Part shown: piece after piece, positions 29,576 through 40,929 of the stretch
How positions within the stretch are numbered: the first letter of the stretch is position 1
Layout: each line of letters opens with the position of its first letter
Assembly: GCA_973895155.1 (NCBI GenBank)
Contig: OZ316894.1
Location: 14,818,001-14,882,000, forward strand
Direction: 5' to 3'
Source: Marsupella aquatica
Taxonomy: Eukaryota > Marchantiophyta
DNA length: 64,000 bases
The notes under the pieces: generated by a model
What the model was told of the DNA's origin: nothing
Databases searched by the model: none
What the model saw: the letters and a program-made list of their open reading frames with translations, nothing else
Program-made: the position numbers and the translations under genes

Positions 29576-32500
29576 TTAGACCATACCTTATAGGACTAAG
29601 CCCACTAAGTCCTTCTTCCATACTTTAAATGACTCGCATCCATTGCCAAGGTTTTGTTAAAGACTATAAAAGACTTTGAGTGTTTTCATCTTTAGTTAAA
29701 GACTATGAAAAGTAACCTTGCTACTTTGTGAAGGGTGAACACTCTAGGACATCATGGGTTTTGTTCTTGGAATCACTCTAAAGGTCCACACAAAGACTAG
29801 TATAATACAAAGTCTTACAAGGGTTCATGATAAGAGTATACTTAAGAAGGACCGGCGACATGCTACTTTTTGGCCTAAGTGCTTAAGGACATGCCTTGTA
29901 TATATCACCAACCTTAACTAACATTGCACCGTAAATATCCATGTAACGGGTACTTTTCATAACTTAGGGTACAACTGTACTGGAGGGCTTAGGGTGGTTT
30001 CTAACCGGAACCGGAACTAATGCATCACTATAACCCTAGCTAGGTACAACTCCCACACCATGATATATTCCGCATTGCCAACTAGTGTCATTTTAATAGG
30101 GTCATGGCCACTAATTGGCACAATGAACAGTCTAGCCCGTGATTGATTTTAGTCTAAATGATGGTGCCTTTTGATCCAAGATTAATTCCACAAGGGGGGG
30201 GAGGGTTAGGGTGGGGCACAACTAATTAAGTGGCCATGACTTTGTCACCAAAGGATTTTATTTAAAGTTATCCTTAACCCGTGTTAGTTTTGTGTCTTTT
30301 GTTGCCTAACACTCTAGCGCGGACGTACTTATTATGCTCAACGGGTCACCTCAACGGAAACGAGCTTACATGACTGCTTGCACTAAGTCTTGGGTTAGGG
30401 TGACTGTGCTTTGGTCATCATAGCAAATTAGGAATATTGCATTTTAGGACTGGATTTAATGTTGGGCAACCTTAATCCTGATTATGGCACAATAGAATGC
30501 CACTATGTGCCGACCATGTATGTGCAAATATGACCATTCATTGCCTTCTTAGGGTAATTTGCCAGGCCATTTTTGCCTTGTTGGAGTCCACTAGTGTTTA
30601 CAGAACATATGCTTCTGTGCTCAACGGCTCACCCCAACGGTTAGGGCTTTGTAAATTCCTTCCCCTAATTCTGTTTAAGGGTTTACGCTTAACTTTTGGG
30701 CCGGACTAAACTACATGGGCAAGGCGCGGGAGAATTCTTCGTGACTTAGTGGTCGAAACAAGGTGGTGGGGTCTTGGGTTGGGTGTTCGGGGTTTTGCCA
30801 AAGGGTTTTTCATTGACAATGAGCTTTCTCGATCAGTCCAAGCGTCATGCTGCTCTAAGTGTATACACTCTTGCCATCCCGAGCACCTCACGCGAGCTGT
30901 GAGCAGTTGCATCCTCCTGTTGTAAGTGCATTGATCTGCCAAGCGTTCAAATGCAAAGCTGCTAGCGTCTACTCCCTGTGCTGGTTGAATGTGTAGCGCT
31001 GTCTTGTGACGATTGAAGATTGCCCCTTACCTTTTACCGCCATCGCTGAATGCAGGATCGACCCGAATATAGCACCTGTGCAGAGGCATTGGGTGAACAT
31101 AGTGAATGCCGTTTGTGTCTTGTGCAAGGTTGTGGGCCTAACGTTCGTGAGTCGTGAGCTGCAGACTACATGCGACTCCAAAGGAGGCATTGGGGAGGAC
31201 ACGGTGAAGCAACAAGGAGCGGCGCGGGAGCTTAGAGTGGGCCAACGCTAGCTGAATCCAATCCAGGAGATGTTGCGCTAAGGTGAGACTCTGAGTTTAG
31301 GGTTGCTTCAGTGTCCAAGTAGGTTTTCTCTTTGCGTCGGCAGCTAGAAGGTAAGCTCGGGGGCTTTACAAAGGGTTAGTGTTGCGGACTTTCCCTCCTG
31401 GACGTTGCGTGTCTTCATTTGCAACTTGTTTGTGGACCTGTGATCCTGAGACTGTCAAAATTGTTGTGGCCGCACCGACAACTTGACGACGCATTTTGTG
31501 GATGCACCGTTAGTAATCGCGACTACAGCTCTCCAATGATTGCACTTACCATTTTTGACCACCTTGCATGATGTCCATCCGTGGGCTGGACCCCAGGGAG
31601 TAGATTTTGGTACATTTCAGTAGATTTTGTCTATGCCCCCGGTCCTCATTTTGTGCAATGTCCGCCTGGCACTTGGTTCTTGATCCCTACATTGTCGTCT
31701 GCCGCTCGGCTGCTTGCGGAAGGGATCAAACAGATTGGAGGTCACTGTGGACTGACATTCAGGCCTGGGTCAAGCAAGGAGGTTAGAGTTGAAGTCGCCT
31801 ATGCTTGGCCTTCTCTATTTTCTCTGCTTGCCACTGCCTCTATTGTTGCTTACCATTTGCAGCTGGTGAAGCTGCATGCGGGTTGCATCTATTCTACGGG
31901 CGCGCTACGGGTGTTTTATGGATTGTGGACTTTATGTGGTGCGAGAATCGGTAACAACATGAACCGGACTTTTTTTACAGTCTTGGAATGTGCGTGAGCT
32001 GTGAAGGTTGCGCTTCAGAGCTGATATTCCTGTCGCCGCCTACTCCCATTGTTGTGTGTTCGTAACGTTGTGGATCGTAACGTTGGAACTCGGAGCTGAG
32101 CTGCGCACTGTCAACCATCAAGCGCTGTTGCGCGTTGTCAACCAAGAGGAGATGCCGCATCCCACATTGAGTTGAACATTCAGCTAGGGACCTGAGCTGC
32201 GCACTTTCAACCATCGAGCAACGACCAAGCTTGGCAGCGCTCTGGGATTTATCGGCCACATTGACAAAGCAGAAGACAGAGGTGAGTGTTCGTGCACCGT
32301 TAGAGTAACCGCGAGTACTCTATTACATGCCTTGTTGTTCTCTATTACATGCCTTGTTCTCCCGTCCACTGTTTCCTGCGATTTTCTTTCTTCCAGAAGA
32401 TAATGGTGATTTCTTCTTCAATCAAACAAAACCCCACCCAACCACCACCCAAGAACGTGGGGTGTGCGCTACTTAATCCTCCTCAAACTGGCCCATTGTT

Positions 32501-34550
32501 CATTGAAACCCCATATATTACCGCCCGGCACCAAGGGACCAGTCCCAACCTGTCTTCCGCTTGCCACCCTCTTCACTCTCTCGCACATCTATCTCCCGAT
32601 ATTTCATGCATAGCCGAGCCCACCGAAAGCTCTCTCCCTACAATCCCTCCCAAATCAACTTTCTCGTTTCCTGCTGCTGCTGATGTATGTTTGTTCTCCC
32701 CTATTTTTGTTTACTGAATTTGGTCTCTCCACACTTCTTGCTTGACATTACTGTTTTTCTCCTCCCTGGATCCAAACATGCCTTGTGCCCCGTGCTCCGA
32801 CTTGCATCCTTTTCTTTACTAAGGGGGGGACCACAGCCTCCAGCCATACCTTGGATGCCGGGCCTGGTCAAGACGGTGGTCGGTAGCTCGTTTTTGTTTT
32901 TTTCTCTTTTGTTTCCCAAGCTTCTGGGCAAGGGCATTACCATTCTGGATTCTCCGCGAGGCGCCACTAGCTTTTTTTCTCGGTTGCCCGTGTGCCTGCC
33001 TTCTTAGTTTTGTTTTTTCCTCAAGTGACCAGGCCATCGCTGTATGCAGATTTTTCTTGTTGTATTCATATACAGTATTTTATTGTTCTATCTAGGCTGT
33101 GGCAAGCCAACAAACTGTTGACAACCAACATGGAATAACAACTATGCAGTGCAATGGCAGAGGACACTGTCCAATACAGGAATGACATGGTTATGTTTTC
33201 AATTCCCTGCTTGGATGAGGCGTGGTGTTGCTTGTAATCATGTATTTCTTCACACTAGAAAAGCAGTCTGTCAGATGAGGTTGTCGGGATTGTCTGTGGG
33301 TCAGTCATCTTACGGACACCTAGCAACGTCAAATGAATGGCGGAAACGGGCCATGTTGTCATTTTGAAATTTGTCTTTCCTTTTGCCATGCTACCCAATC
33401 ACTTTGTTAGTCCATGAGTCATAGATTCATAGATTCTATGTTTTGTGCTTTGTCTAGAATGCTATGGCGCCCATGCTACAATTTGTGGTTTTTGTCTAAG
33501 CACAAATCCTCTCTGTGCCTGGTCTCTGTGTCCCGTCATTTGGATTGATTGTGCAGACGTTTCCTCTTCTCCCAGTCCTTGTCATCCACCAGCCAAAGCA
33601 CATTGGATTGTTTTCAAAGGAGGGTTGTGTAGTTTGGAGGGTTTGATCTATGCAGCAGAATTGAGCAGATTGGCGGTTGTTAGTTTCTTCTTGTAAAACC
33701 TGTCTGTCTTTTCTGCTTTTGGCCATGCTCCTTCACTTCTTGCTGCAAGCTCAATGTGCTTCAGCTATGGCAATATTCACTTACCCTATCCCAACGGCAC
33801 TGCCATGAGCTGTAGGACAGCCAACAGAAGCAGATTGTATCGATTGCATGTAAGTCAGGGTATTTTATGTATTGCGGAACAACTGTCCAAGTATGCTGCA
33901 ATGGTCGGTCTTGCGCAGCTGAATGAGCCAATTTCATTTTCCCTGTGCACTTCTATTTCTCAGAGAATTCCCTGGTCATGCTCATTTCCCCCAGAGTTAG
34001 AAAACAAAGAAGAAGAGCTGACTAATTGTAATTCCAATCCATATCCTGATCGGTCAAGGATTGTTCACTACATTGGCCTTGTCATTGGCCGAGGTCACCA
34101 AATTTTGCTTGGTTTCATTCCTGTGGAGCACTGCTGTGATGGATTTGTCGTAGCATTCTGCAAACTCTCACGGTTTGCTTATGGCCATTATTTGCAATTT
34201 GCTGCTACTAATATGTCTTCTTCTTAGCAGCATACACCAGAAGTAAGCAATAGTGGAGGTTTAACTGCACATCAACACATCTAGTGAACTACCTCTCTGC
34301 TGCTCACTGGAGGGTGAGACTTTCACTCTTTTTGGATATTGTAGTTTGTAAGCAAGTTGATTAGGAGTGTTTCATGCTATGTTTACACTGTGACCCCTAG
34401 CTGGAACCAATGGAATGACACAGTGAGTGGGAACTGATAATTTAAGGTTGGTTGCTGTTGGTGAGGCAAGTACAGCTCCTGCTCACCTTGCTGATCGAAG
34501 GTGCTTATCAGAGGACGTGAACACACGACATCTCCACAAAAGCAACACTT
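29576..34550. other. Long region without recognisable genes
   Basis: Open frames are all short (the longest are 138 aa at 31,581-31,997, 122 aa at 32,349-32,717 and 157 aa at 33,754-34,227, all plus) and without family motifs. A GAGCTGCGCACTxTCAACCATC word recurs near 32,100 and 32,190. Since a CACTA terminus lies at its left edge and the cassette genes at its right, it is probably the left flank and leader region of a CACTA-type element. A run of G (30,196-30,202) and T-rich tracts are present. Confidence 0.4.
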
Positions 34551-35000
34551 ATGGTGAGGACCCGCAACGCTGAACATGTGCGGCTTGCACGCAAGGCAGA
34601 GATGTTGCGCCTTGAGTATGTCAGACTTGGGATCCTTCCAGCCCAGTCTGCATGGTACTTTGAGTACCCAGTTGTTGCTAGGAACAACTACAGCCAGCCT
34701 GTACCTGCTTCTCCACCCTTCCCAACATCCTTGGTATTTCTGTCTCTTGTACATGACCCGCCACAAATTAGGGCCCAAGGGTGTGTGCACAGTTGCCAAT
34801 ATGACTGTCTTGCCTGTAGGGCTTCTGGCCTAGAGTTGGATGACCGTTCTCTTGGATGTCAGTTTTTTCACAGAGCACAATGTATTATCTGGAACCACTC
34901 GCCATCCTGTAGTGTGCCTGGTGATGTCACTTGTCCTGCCCTCCCAGACCCCACCACCGGTCACTTTGGTGTCTACACATGTTTGGATCACACGCTCTAG
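34551..35000 (+). CDS. Cassette protein A, copy 1 (150-aa Cys-rich, uncharacterised)
   Basis: The 149-aa frame from ATG 34,551 begins MVRTRN and shares an ordered series of motifs with the frame at 47,306: YPVV, YS.P, PFPTS, GCVHSCQYDCLACR, I.WNH and CPALPDP. The Cys-rich block (HSCQYDCLACR) could bind a metal. Two copies with many substitutions but the same length, start context (ATGGTGAGGAC) and motif order argue that this is a real gene rather than chance. It lies about 670 bp upstream of a PHD-type gene on the same strand, as does its paralogue. I do not recognise the family. It may be a CACTA-encoded accessory protein, such as a DNA-binding partner of the transposase; that is inference. 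Confidence 0.65.
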   Translation: MVRTRNAEHVRLARKAEMLRLEYVRLGILPAQSAWYFEYPVVARNNYSQPVPASPPFPTSLVFLSLVHDPPQIRAQGCVHSCQYDCLACRASGLELDDRSLGCQFFHRAQCIIWNHSPSCSVPGDVTCPALPDPTTGHFGVYTCLDHTL

Positions 35001-35669
35001 AGGACCACTTGTCACACCGCATGCACAAACCAAAGACCATTGACCTATAACTTAACACTTTGACTTGAACAGAGAGGATATTTACTTAAGATTTTGAATT
35101 ATGACCAATTTTGGGTCCAGGGTTTAGGGTCAACAGTACATAACTTATCCTATTATGGCTGCACTAAGTACAATATCCTAATTTAAGAGGCTAGCAAGCT
35201 CACTTAAAAGTCTCCTTTCAAAGATTGGAATTAATGGGCCATGTGATAACCTGGAAAAAGTGATTTATGCCTAACTTATTTGTCTCATTCACTATCATAG
35301 CCTATTTAGGATGTATAAATTACAACCCTGATCACACTGCTTGATACCAATCCTGTTCAAAAAATGCCTGTTTTACATGTCACGACTGTTATATGTGATT
35401 CAAATGCATTAAATCTTGTTGCAGATCTCCTTTGGTGAATCATAGCCACAAAATTGAGGTGTAGGTAAAGCTATTGTACGAGGGGATCAGTTTTTAGTGT
35501 GGGCTCAACAAACCAAAAAGTATGTCTACTCTGCACATGTGTGTGAACATTTCATTGCAGTAGCAATTGCCACTCTAGTCTATATGCTACACTGTACTTT
35601 TTGTACACTGCACTAAATTGTATTGTCTGTGCACTCTGCTAAATTGTACTATCTGTCTCATGCGTAGGC
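35001..35669. other. Spacer between cassette proteins A and B
   Basis: AT-rich, no open frame of note. It ends with TGTGCACTCTGCTAAATTG-type words (35,600-35,650) that are partly duplicated. It may hold the promoter or an intron of the following gene. Confidence 0.45.
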
Positions 35670-36350
35670 ATGGCACGCCCTAAAATCCGAGCCAAGAAGC
35701 GAGGGACAGAGGTGAGCAACACAGGTGTAGTTGGGCCAGATGGTAGTAACTTCTCCGCAAGTCAGATTTTCCAGAAGGCAGCTCATTGTTGTGCCATTTG
35801 TGACGATGGTGGTGGCTTAGCCATATGTGAGGGCCCTTGCATGAGACATTTCCACCTCAACCCGGAGTCTGACCTTGCTGCAGAAAACAACTGTCCAGAG
35901 GTGGGCCTCCCGTCAGCACACTAGGGAGGCTGGATGTGCACTGATTGTTTGGAGAAGCAGGCTAAGTGTGCACAGTGTGGGAAGTTGGGGTCTTATGAGG
36001 GCTCTATTGATGCTCCACCACTTGTTAGGAAATGCCCTGACAGATATTGTGTGAGGTTCTTTTGTTTTTCATGTTTGCCCGATCTTGCCACAGCTTGCCC
36101 ACTTCATAAGTGCAAGGCATGTGGTCAGCAGGATGAAGATTTTTGGGTGGACATAGTCCACTGTGTTAGGTGTCCCACCATGTGGCACTTTCATTGTTTG
36201 AAGGAGCGTCAAGCAGAAGGCTATGCTTGTGACAGACACATCTATGATCACTCTGCACATGGTGTTGATCGATGGATCTTCTATTGTCATCGCCATGCCA
36301 TAGATCCTACTTTGCACACTCCCATGAGAGATCACATTTCTTGGCTTTGA
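35670..36350 (+). pseudogene. Cassette protein B, copy 1 (PHD-type zinc-finger protein), one in-frame TAG
   Basis: From ATG 35,670 (MARPKIRAKKRG) one frame runs to TGA 36,348 with a single TAG at 35,922-35,924. It has a first PHD-like finger (HCCAICDDGGGLAICEGPCM, RHFHL, then MCTDC), a Cys-rich middle (KCAQCGKLGSYEG, CPDRYCVRFFCFSCLP, CPLHKCKACGQQ) and a second PHD-like finger (VHCVRCPTMWHFHCL). It ends FYCHRHAIDP and RDHISWL. The layout, two PHD fingers around a Cys-rich zone, is like EDM2/NSD-type plant chromatin readers. The TAG falls where the paralogue at 48.5 kb continues, and fits CAG to TAG decay. It sits between cassette protein A and the BRCT gene. PHD fingers bind histone tails; the target here is unknown. 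Confidence 0.7.
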
Positions 36351-36948
36351 ACCTGAATAATGTACATGCATAGTGCACCTGATGTGGATACCTTGGAGAT
36401 TGCAGACATTCCAATTTTGAGAAGAAGGACCTCTGTAGGAGAGGATGCTTAGGCAACAAGTACCCTAAGTTCATTACTTGTTCCTGGGTACATGCCTTCA
36501 AAAACTCCCCTTAAGCCTTCTAGGAACTTTTTTAACTCTGCAATCATTTTGATCACGACTTACATGACACTGCTTAAATTAAATCAGGACTTCTCATTAT
36601 GAGCATATAAGTTACAAGGCTATTTAATTTGCGAGAATTCCCTTAAAGTGTACCAACATTTTGTATTCTCATTGAATGTCTGCCCATTTACAACATCTGT
36701 ATGTGGCATCACAAAACAATTGCACTTGTCACCTTCAATATTGTGAAGGCACATATTCAAACTATGAGGTGCATGCTTGCAGGTGTCTAGTACGTTTGTC
36801 CCAATATTTCTCCCGTTTGGAATCGGAGCAGAGACTCACCAGACGATTGGACTGGACCAAGTTATAAACGCAGCATTTTAAGGGCCCTCCGATTATCAGG
36901 TGAACGCATTATCTTCCGGTCTACAGTGATTAGGTGGCCCGTGTGTAC
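36351..36948. other. Spacer between the PHD and BRCT genes
   Basis: No gene seen. Only short frames; the stretch is AT-rich in its first half and could hold 5' leader or regulatory DNA of the BRCT gene. Confidence 0.4.
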
Positions 36949-37800
36949 ATGGCCTCTAGGAAACGTACAAAGGTTGACCACCCACCTCTGTTGGCTGGAA
37001 TCAAAGCCATTTTGATTCCTGGCCACTATGGGTTCACCCAAGTGAGTTGGCCAATCGTACAAAAACGATTCTCAGAGTTCCATGGGACTGAAGTCAAGGA
37101 CATCACTCCACAAACTACACATGTTGTTGCGGGGACATGGCTGGATGTGATGAACAAGTGGTCATGGTCCTTCATTGATTCTGCCATTACCAACCAAGGT
37201 CTAAAAGTAGTTGAAGTCTCTTGGCTGACCGATTCTGTTAAACATAGGTGTGTACAGAGTACTGAGCAATATGAGTTGTGGGAGAGTGTCAAGGAGGCCA
37301 CTGCAGAGGCTTTGGCTGAAAAGGAAGCCTATGAAGCAGCGGAAGAGAAACCCAACTTTGCTTCTGTCCAATATGGACCTGTTGTCAACATAGGACACCA
37401 TCCTATGCGTGCAGATGCTATATTGAATGAGCATGGCAAGGAGAGAAATACCATTATGAAGGGGTTCAGTGTGGTATTTGCAGAAGAAGGAATTGGGGAG
37501 ACTAAGTGCAGACTGTACAAGTCTATAGTTGTTGAGCTAGGTGGAACAGTGGAGGAGAGTCTAATAGAAACCTCCACTCATGTTGTAGGTCTGTCATACA
37601 TGAAAATATGCAGAAAATTCTTTAAGACAATAGTGTGTGATTTTGTCATGAACAACAATCTTTGGGTGCTTTCCCCTGATTGGCTTCTGGAATTAGCAGC
37701 TAGAGGGAAGCGACAGAATGCTTGGGACTTTGATATTTTTGAGGCCTGGCCCTCCAAGATTCAGCGGAGATGTATGCTTAGCAAAGGTGGGAGAGAGTGA
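36949..37800 (+). CDS. Two-BRCT-domain protein
   Basis: An uninterrupted 283-aa frame from ATG 36,949 (MASRKRTKVDHPPLLAG) to TGA 37,798. BRCT 1 covers about residues 12-110 (LLAGIKAILIPGHYGF, ITPQTTHVVAGTW, LKVVEVSWLTDSV); BRCT 2 covers about 170-265 (MKGFSVVFAEEG, VVELGGTVEESL, TSTHVVGL, LWVLSPDWLLELA). The conserved Trp of each BRCT (SWLTD, DWLLE) is present, as is the GGTV turn in the second. BRCT modules bind phosphoproteins or DNA ends in DNA-damage signalling and repair. No catalytic domain is attached. Intact coding in a region of broken genes suggests recent function or selection. It lies between the PHD and F-box-like genes, all on the plus strand; it has no counterpart in the second cassette, where LINEs occupy the position. 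Confidence 0.85.
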   Translation: MASRKRTKVDHPPLLAGIKAILIPGHYGFTQVSWPIVQKRFSEFHGTEVKDITPQTTHVVAGTWLDVMNKWSWSFIDSAITNQGLKVVEVSWLTDSVKHRCVQSTEQYELWESVKEATAEALAEKEAYEAAEEKPNFASVQYGPVVNIGHHPMRADAILNEHGKERNTIMKGFSVVFAEEGIGETKCRLYKSIVVELGGTVEESLIETSTHVVGLSYMKICRKFFKTIVCDFVMNNNLWVLSPDWLLELAARGKRQNAWDFDIFEAWPSKIQRRCMLSKGGRE

Positions 37801-37940
37801 GGAGTAGGAGTCCCTCATATTTTTGTATAAATCACAATTTTGTAATAAATATGATCCTTGAACTAACTCATCTTGTCATGGTTGGTCGCAGTTGAAGTGA
37901 TTGTTGTTTCCTGCTGCGTGGGGTGTGACTGTGAATCTAC

Positions 37941-38510
37941 TTGCTGGGCTCTGTTTGGCTGAAGACTTTGGTGGGTATGCTGCCTCTTCCAGACCGTCAG
38001 GCCCTATGTAGGGTCCTCCTACGGGTTGCATCGTGCATGGCTACTGCTTGGGCTTACTTGTGTGGATTGGTAACCAGACAGAGTGTAGCTCCATCCGAGA
38101 TAATGCCTGCAGACCTTGGATGTGTTGTGAATGCTGTGGTGAATGAGGATGCATAGTCAGAAGAGGACATTTACTTTTCAGCAGATGAGTTAGACAAGCA
38201 CGATGCTGTAGGTGGTTCCTTGTTGCCTGATTTGGCAGATGATATAGTTCTTACACATGTCTGGCCGAGGGTTCTTGTGGTGTCTGGCGCACAAGATATC
38301 TGCAAATATAGACTAATTAGTACCCAGTGGAGGGACTTGGTAGCAACATGTGCACCATGGAGGGCACTGCTGCCACTGCTTGTAGGCACGGATCGAAGAC
38401 CACCATGGCATGAGCAGGGTTTAGACCTTGATGACTTAATGTACATGCCTGAGTACCTCAGGGCTGAGTGGCATCGACAACAGGATTGGTATCCGTATTT
38501 GATGTGGTAG
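37941..38510 (+). pseudogene. F-box-like protein, one in-frame TAG
   Basis: A single frame covers 37,941-38,510 apart from a TAG at 38,154-38,156. Its C-terminal half has the shape of an F-box: LPDLADDIVLTHVWPRVLVV then YRLISTQWRDLVATCAPWRA. F-box proteins recruit substrates to SCF ubiquitin ligases through SKP1. The start is uncertain: no ATG opens the frame, which may begin at an exon boundary. The TAG follows NEDA and precedes SEEDIYFSADELD, consistent with CAG to TAG change. It lies 140 bp after the BRCT gene and 330 bp before the TNP2 remnant. Confidence 0.5.
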
Positions 38511-38836
38511 TAAGATGAGGACATCTCACACCGGTCTCGCACTTGGCACCTGTGTCTATGACTATACATGATTGGACTCTGATATGGTCATGGATGTACG
38601 TGCAGAGGCAGTACATGTGAGGACAGCGGAGGAGTTGACACCCTCAAACATTTAGGAATTTTGTCTCATTCACTTGAGAATAGGTACATGACTCAGGCAC
38701 CTATATTTTTTGTTTTTTTGTTTTTTTGGAACGTTACGTATTTTGGCAAGTACAGTCGGGGGTGAAATCCTTAACAGGAAGTGTATTTTTCACTTGCATA
38801 ATAAAATGACAGGGTGCTGAGTGCGTGTGTATAGTG

Positions 38837-39906
38837 ATGGCTCCAAGGTTGCCTCTTCACAACCCATTTAGGATTAGGCATCATGATTCTAAATTGTGGA
38901 TGCGTGAACAAGCCCGGACCGCCCAAGGTAGGAGTAGGAGGATGAGATGCCCATGCACACAGTGCCAAGGATTCAAGTCGTTGAGTTTGAACACTGTGCA
39001 CCTTCACCTGCTGCGGCATGAAAGGCACCCTCGGTGGAGGGTTTGGAATGTACCAGCAGAAGAAGACTCCTCTGATGAAGAGTGGAGAGCTGACTTTGTG
39101 GATTCTAATACAGCTAGGCGTAGAGACTACACGGTCTCAAATTGCACACTTCAACAACAAAACAGAGCTTCGTGGCCCACCACAGAGGGTCACCAGAGAG
39201 CAAGTCCTGAGGTGGGCAGCCAGGAAGGCTGATTGGGACAAGAGAAGTGCCACTGATGGAGAACCTGAGGATCCAGTGGTGAAACACGGTGTGAAAAGAC
39301 AGACCTTGATGGACTTGGAGTTGGAGTACTGGAGGGTAATGTACTTAGCCTCCAGCCCCTGTATGATTGCAATTTTAGATTGGAAGCAATGGTGGATTGA
39401 TGTTGGTTACAATCCTCCTATGTGGTTAATTAGTGTTTCTGTTGTTGAATTCTTTGCTTTGTGGAGTGCAGGAATTCGAGCCCAGCAAACACAATGTAGA
39501 CGTCATGCACATTGAGAAAAATATTTGTGAGAGCTTGCTGAAGTTCTTGTCGGGTGAGAAAGATACAGGAGCAGTTTGAGCTGATATGCAACAGAAGGGG
39601 ATTCGCCCTCACCTTTGGTTGAAGCCCCATGCAAGCAATCCCAATGTACTTCTCAAGTTCCAAGCTCCCTATGTGTGCACACAGGATGAATGGAAGACAT
39701 TCTTGTATAGATTGAGTTGTCTGAAAGTGCCCTCTGGCTATGCTGGTGCCTTCAAGAAGCATATTACAAAGAATAAACTTGGCAGTATGAAAACACATGA
39801 CTACCATGTGTTGATGCAGCACATTCTGCCCCTATGCCTCAGAGGTCTCATGCAGAAACCAGTCCGTAATGTCATTCTTTGACTGTGCAATGTATTTCGC
39901 CCACAA
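38837..39906 (+). pseudogene. CACTA (En/Spm) TNP2-type transposase remnant, copy 1
   Basis: Begins at ATG 38,837 with a Transposase-associated domain (MRCPCTQCQGFKSL, VHLHLLRHERHPRW), then changes frame into GPPQRVTREQVLRWA and HGVKRQTLMDLELEYWR. A phase-0 intron 39,336-39,471 (GTAATG ... GTGCAG) leads to EFEPSKHNVDVMHIEKNICE, the end of the Transposase_21 domain, followed by DUF4218 sequence (LWLKPHASN, VPSGYAGAFKKH, MKTHDYHVLMQHILPLCLRG). Two TGA codons (39,577 and 39,880) sit where Arg is expected (CGA to TGA). Sequence relatedness ends near 39,906, inside DUF4218. The DDE core of Transposase_21 (normally some 200-300 residues between the two domains) is missing. CACTA transposases cut at CACTA ends; this copy cannot encode an active one. 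Confidence 0.8.
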
Positions 39907-40929
39907 GAAGAAAACCTATGTTTTACTACTACAGGCCTTGCAACTACTTTGCCTAAACAACTCATACGTGGTGCCAACCACTGTTTTTTTAATGGGTTGT
40001 AATAATCTGCATTTTGTGACTCTAATTAGAACTATGTTACCTTAATCACTAATTACAACTCTTTTTTTTGCCACTAAAACTTAGATCACTTTAATTAGAG
40101 TTGTATATTATACAATTTTCAAATCACTACAATCCACCGTCCATTACACCGTCAATGTTTACAACTCTATTTTTAACTAAGATTTTACTACTGGCCAAAA
40201 GCACTACAAATACAAGTACCACCAATATTTGAATGGTAAAGGTGTTTTTTCAATCAACTCCCAATCAAGTGAATCTTTTCCAAGTGATCTTAATTACTTG
40301 AAATAATGTCATTTGTGAGCACACCTTTTGTTACTATAAATATCACCAATAGTGGAGTCATAAATGAATTTTGGCAAAATCACTTAAAATATTTTAGTGA
40401 CAAGGAAATTCTTACAAACAACATAAGATTGAGTGAATTAATTGTCAATGTACAAAATCTCTTTAAGTAAAGTCATTATTATCACAAATTTTCTGACTAG
40501 AAATGCCACTAATATTAGAGTCCAATAAATATTATTTGATGCAACTACAAACCAAGTGCCACATCCTCTTTTGGTCCAAAATCACTCTAAAGAATGTTAT
40601 TCTCTTCGCACATTTTAGTGACTCCAAATGCCACTAAGAGTAGAGTGTCAATGGAGGGCCTTGCAAATGACTTGAAATGAAGTAGATCATTTTTCATTCT
40701 CAGAAATCACTATGAATAATGTCATTCTTTAAATATATTTTGCAACTACAAATGCCATCAACATTAGAGTGTCAGAACAGTTTTGACAAATGACTGAAAA
40801 TTGAAAGGATTATTTTGTGATGTCCAAATCTCTCCCAATGATGTCATTAGCAACACACATTTTCAGCCACGATATGCATGCCACCAAAATTACAGCGATA
40901 AATAAATTCTTTTTTACAAATTGTACCAA
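39907..40929. repeat. Degenerate tandem repeats of about 130 bp
   Basis: AT-rich DNA in which variants of ACTACAAATGCCACCAATATT and TTAGAGTGTCA recur roughly every 120-140 bp (near 40,200, 40,340, 40,500, 40,620, 40,740, 40,870). No gene. The same sub-motif occurs within the 701-bp satellite that follows, which probably arose from it. Such arrays are typical of subterminal regions of CACTA elements. Confidence 0.6.

Noticed and set aside
31581-31997. 138-aa plus-strand frame as a gene
   Set aside because: No family motif, no second copy in the window, no splice context. Length is within chance expectation for this region.
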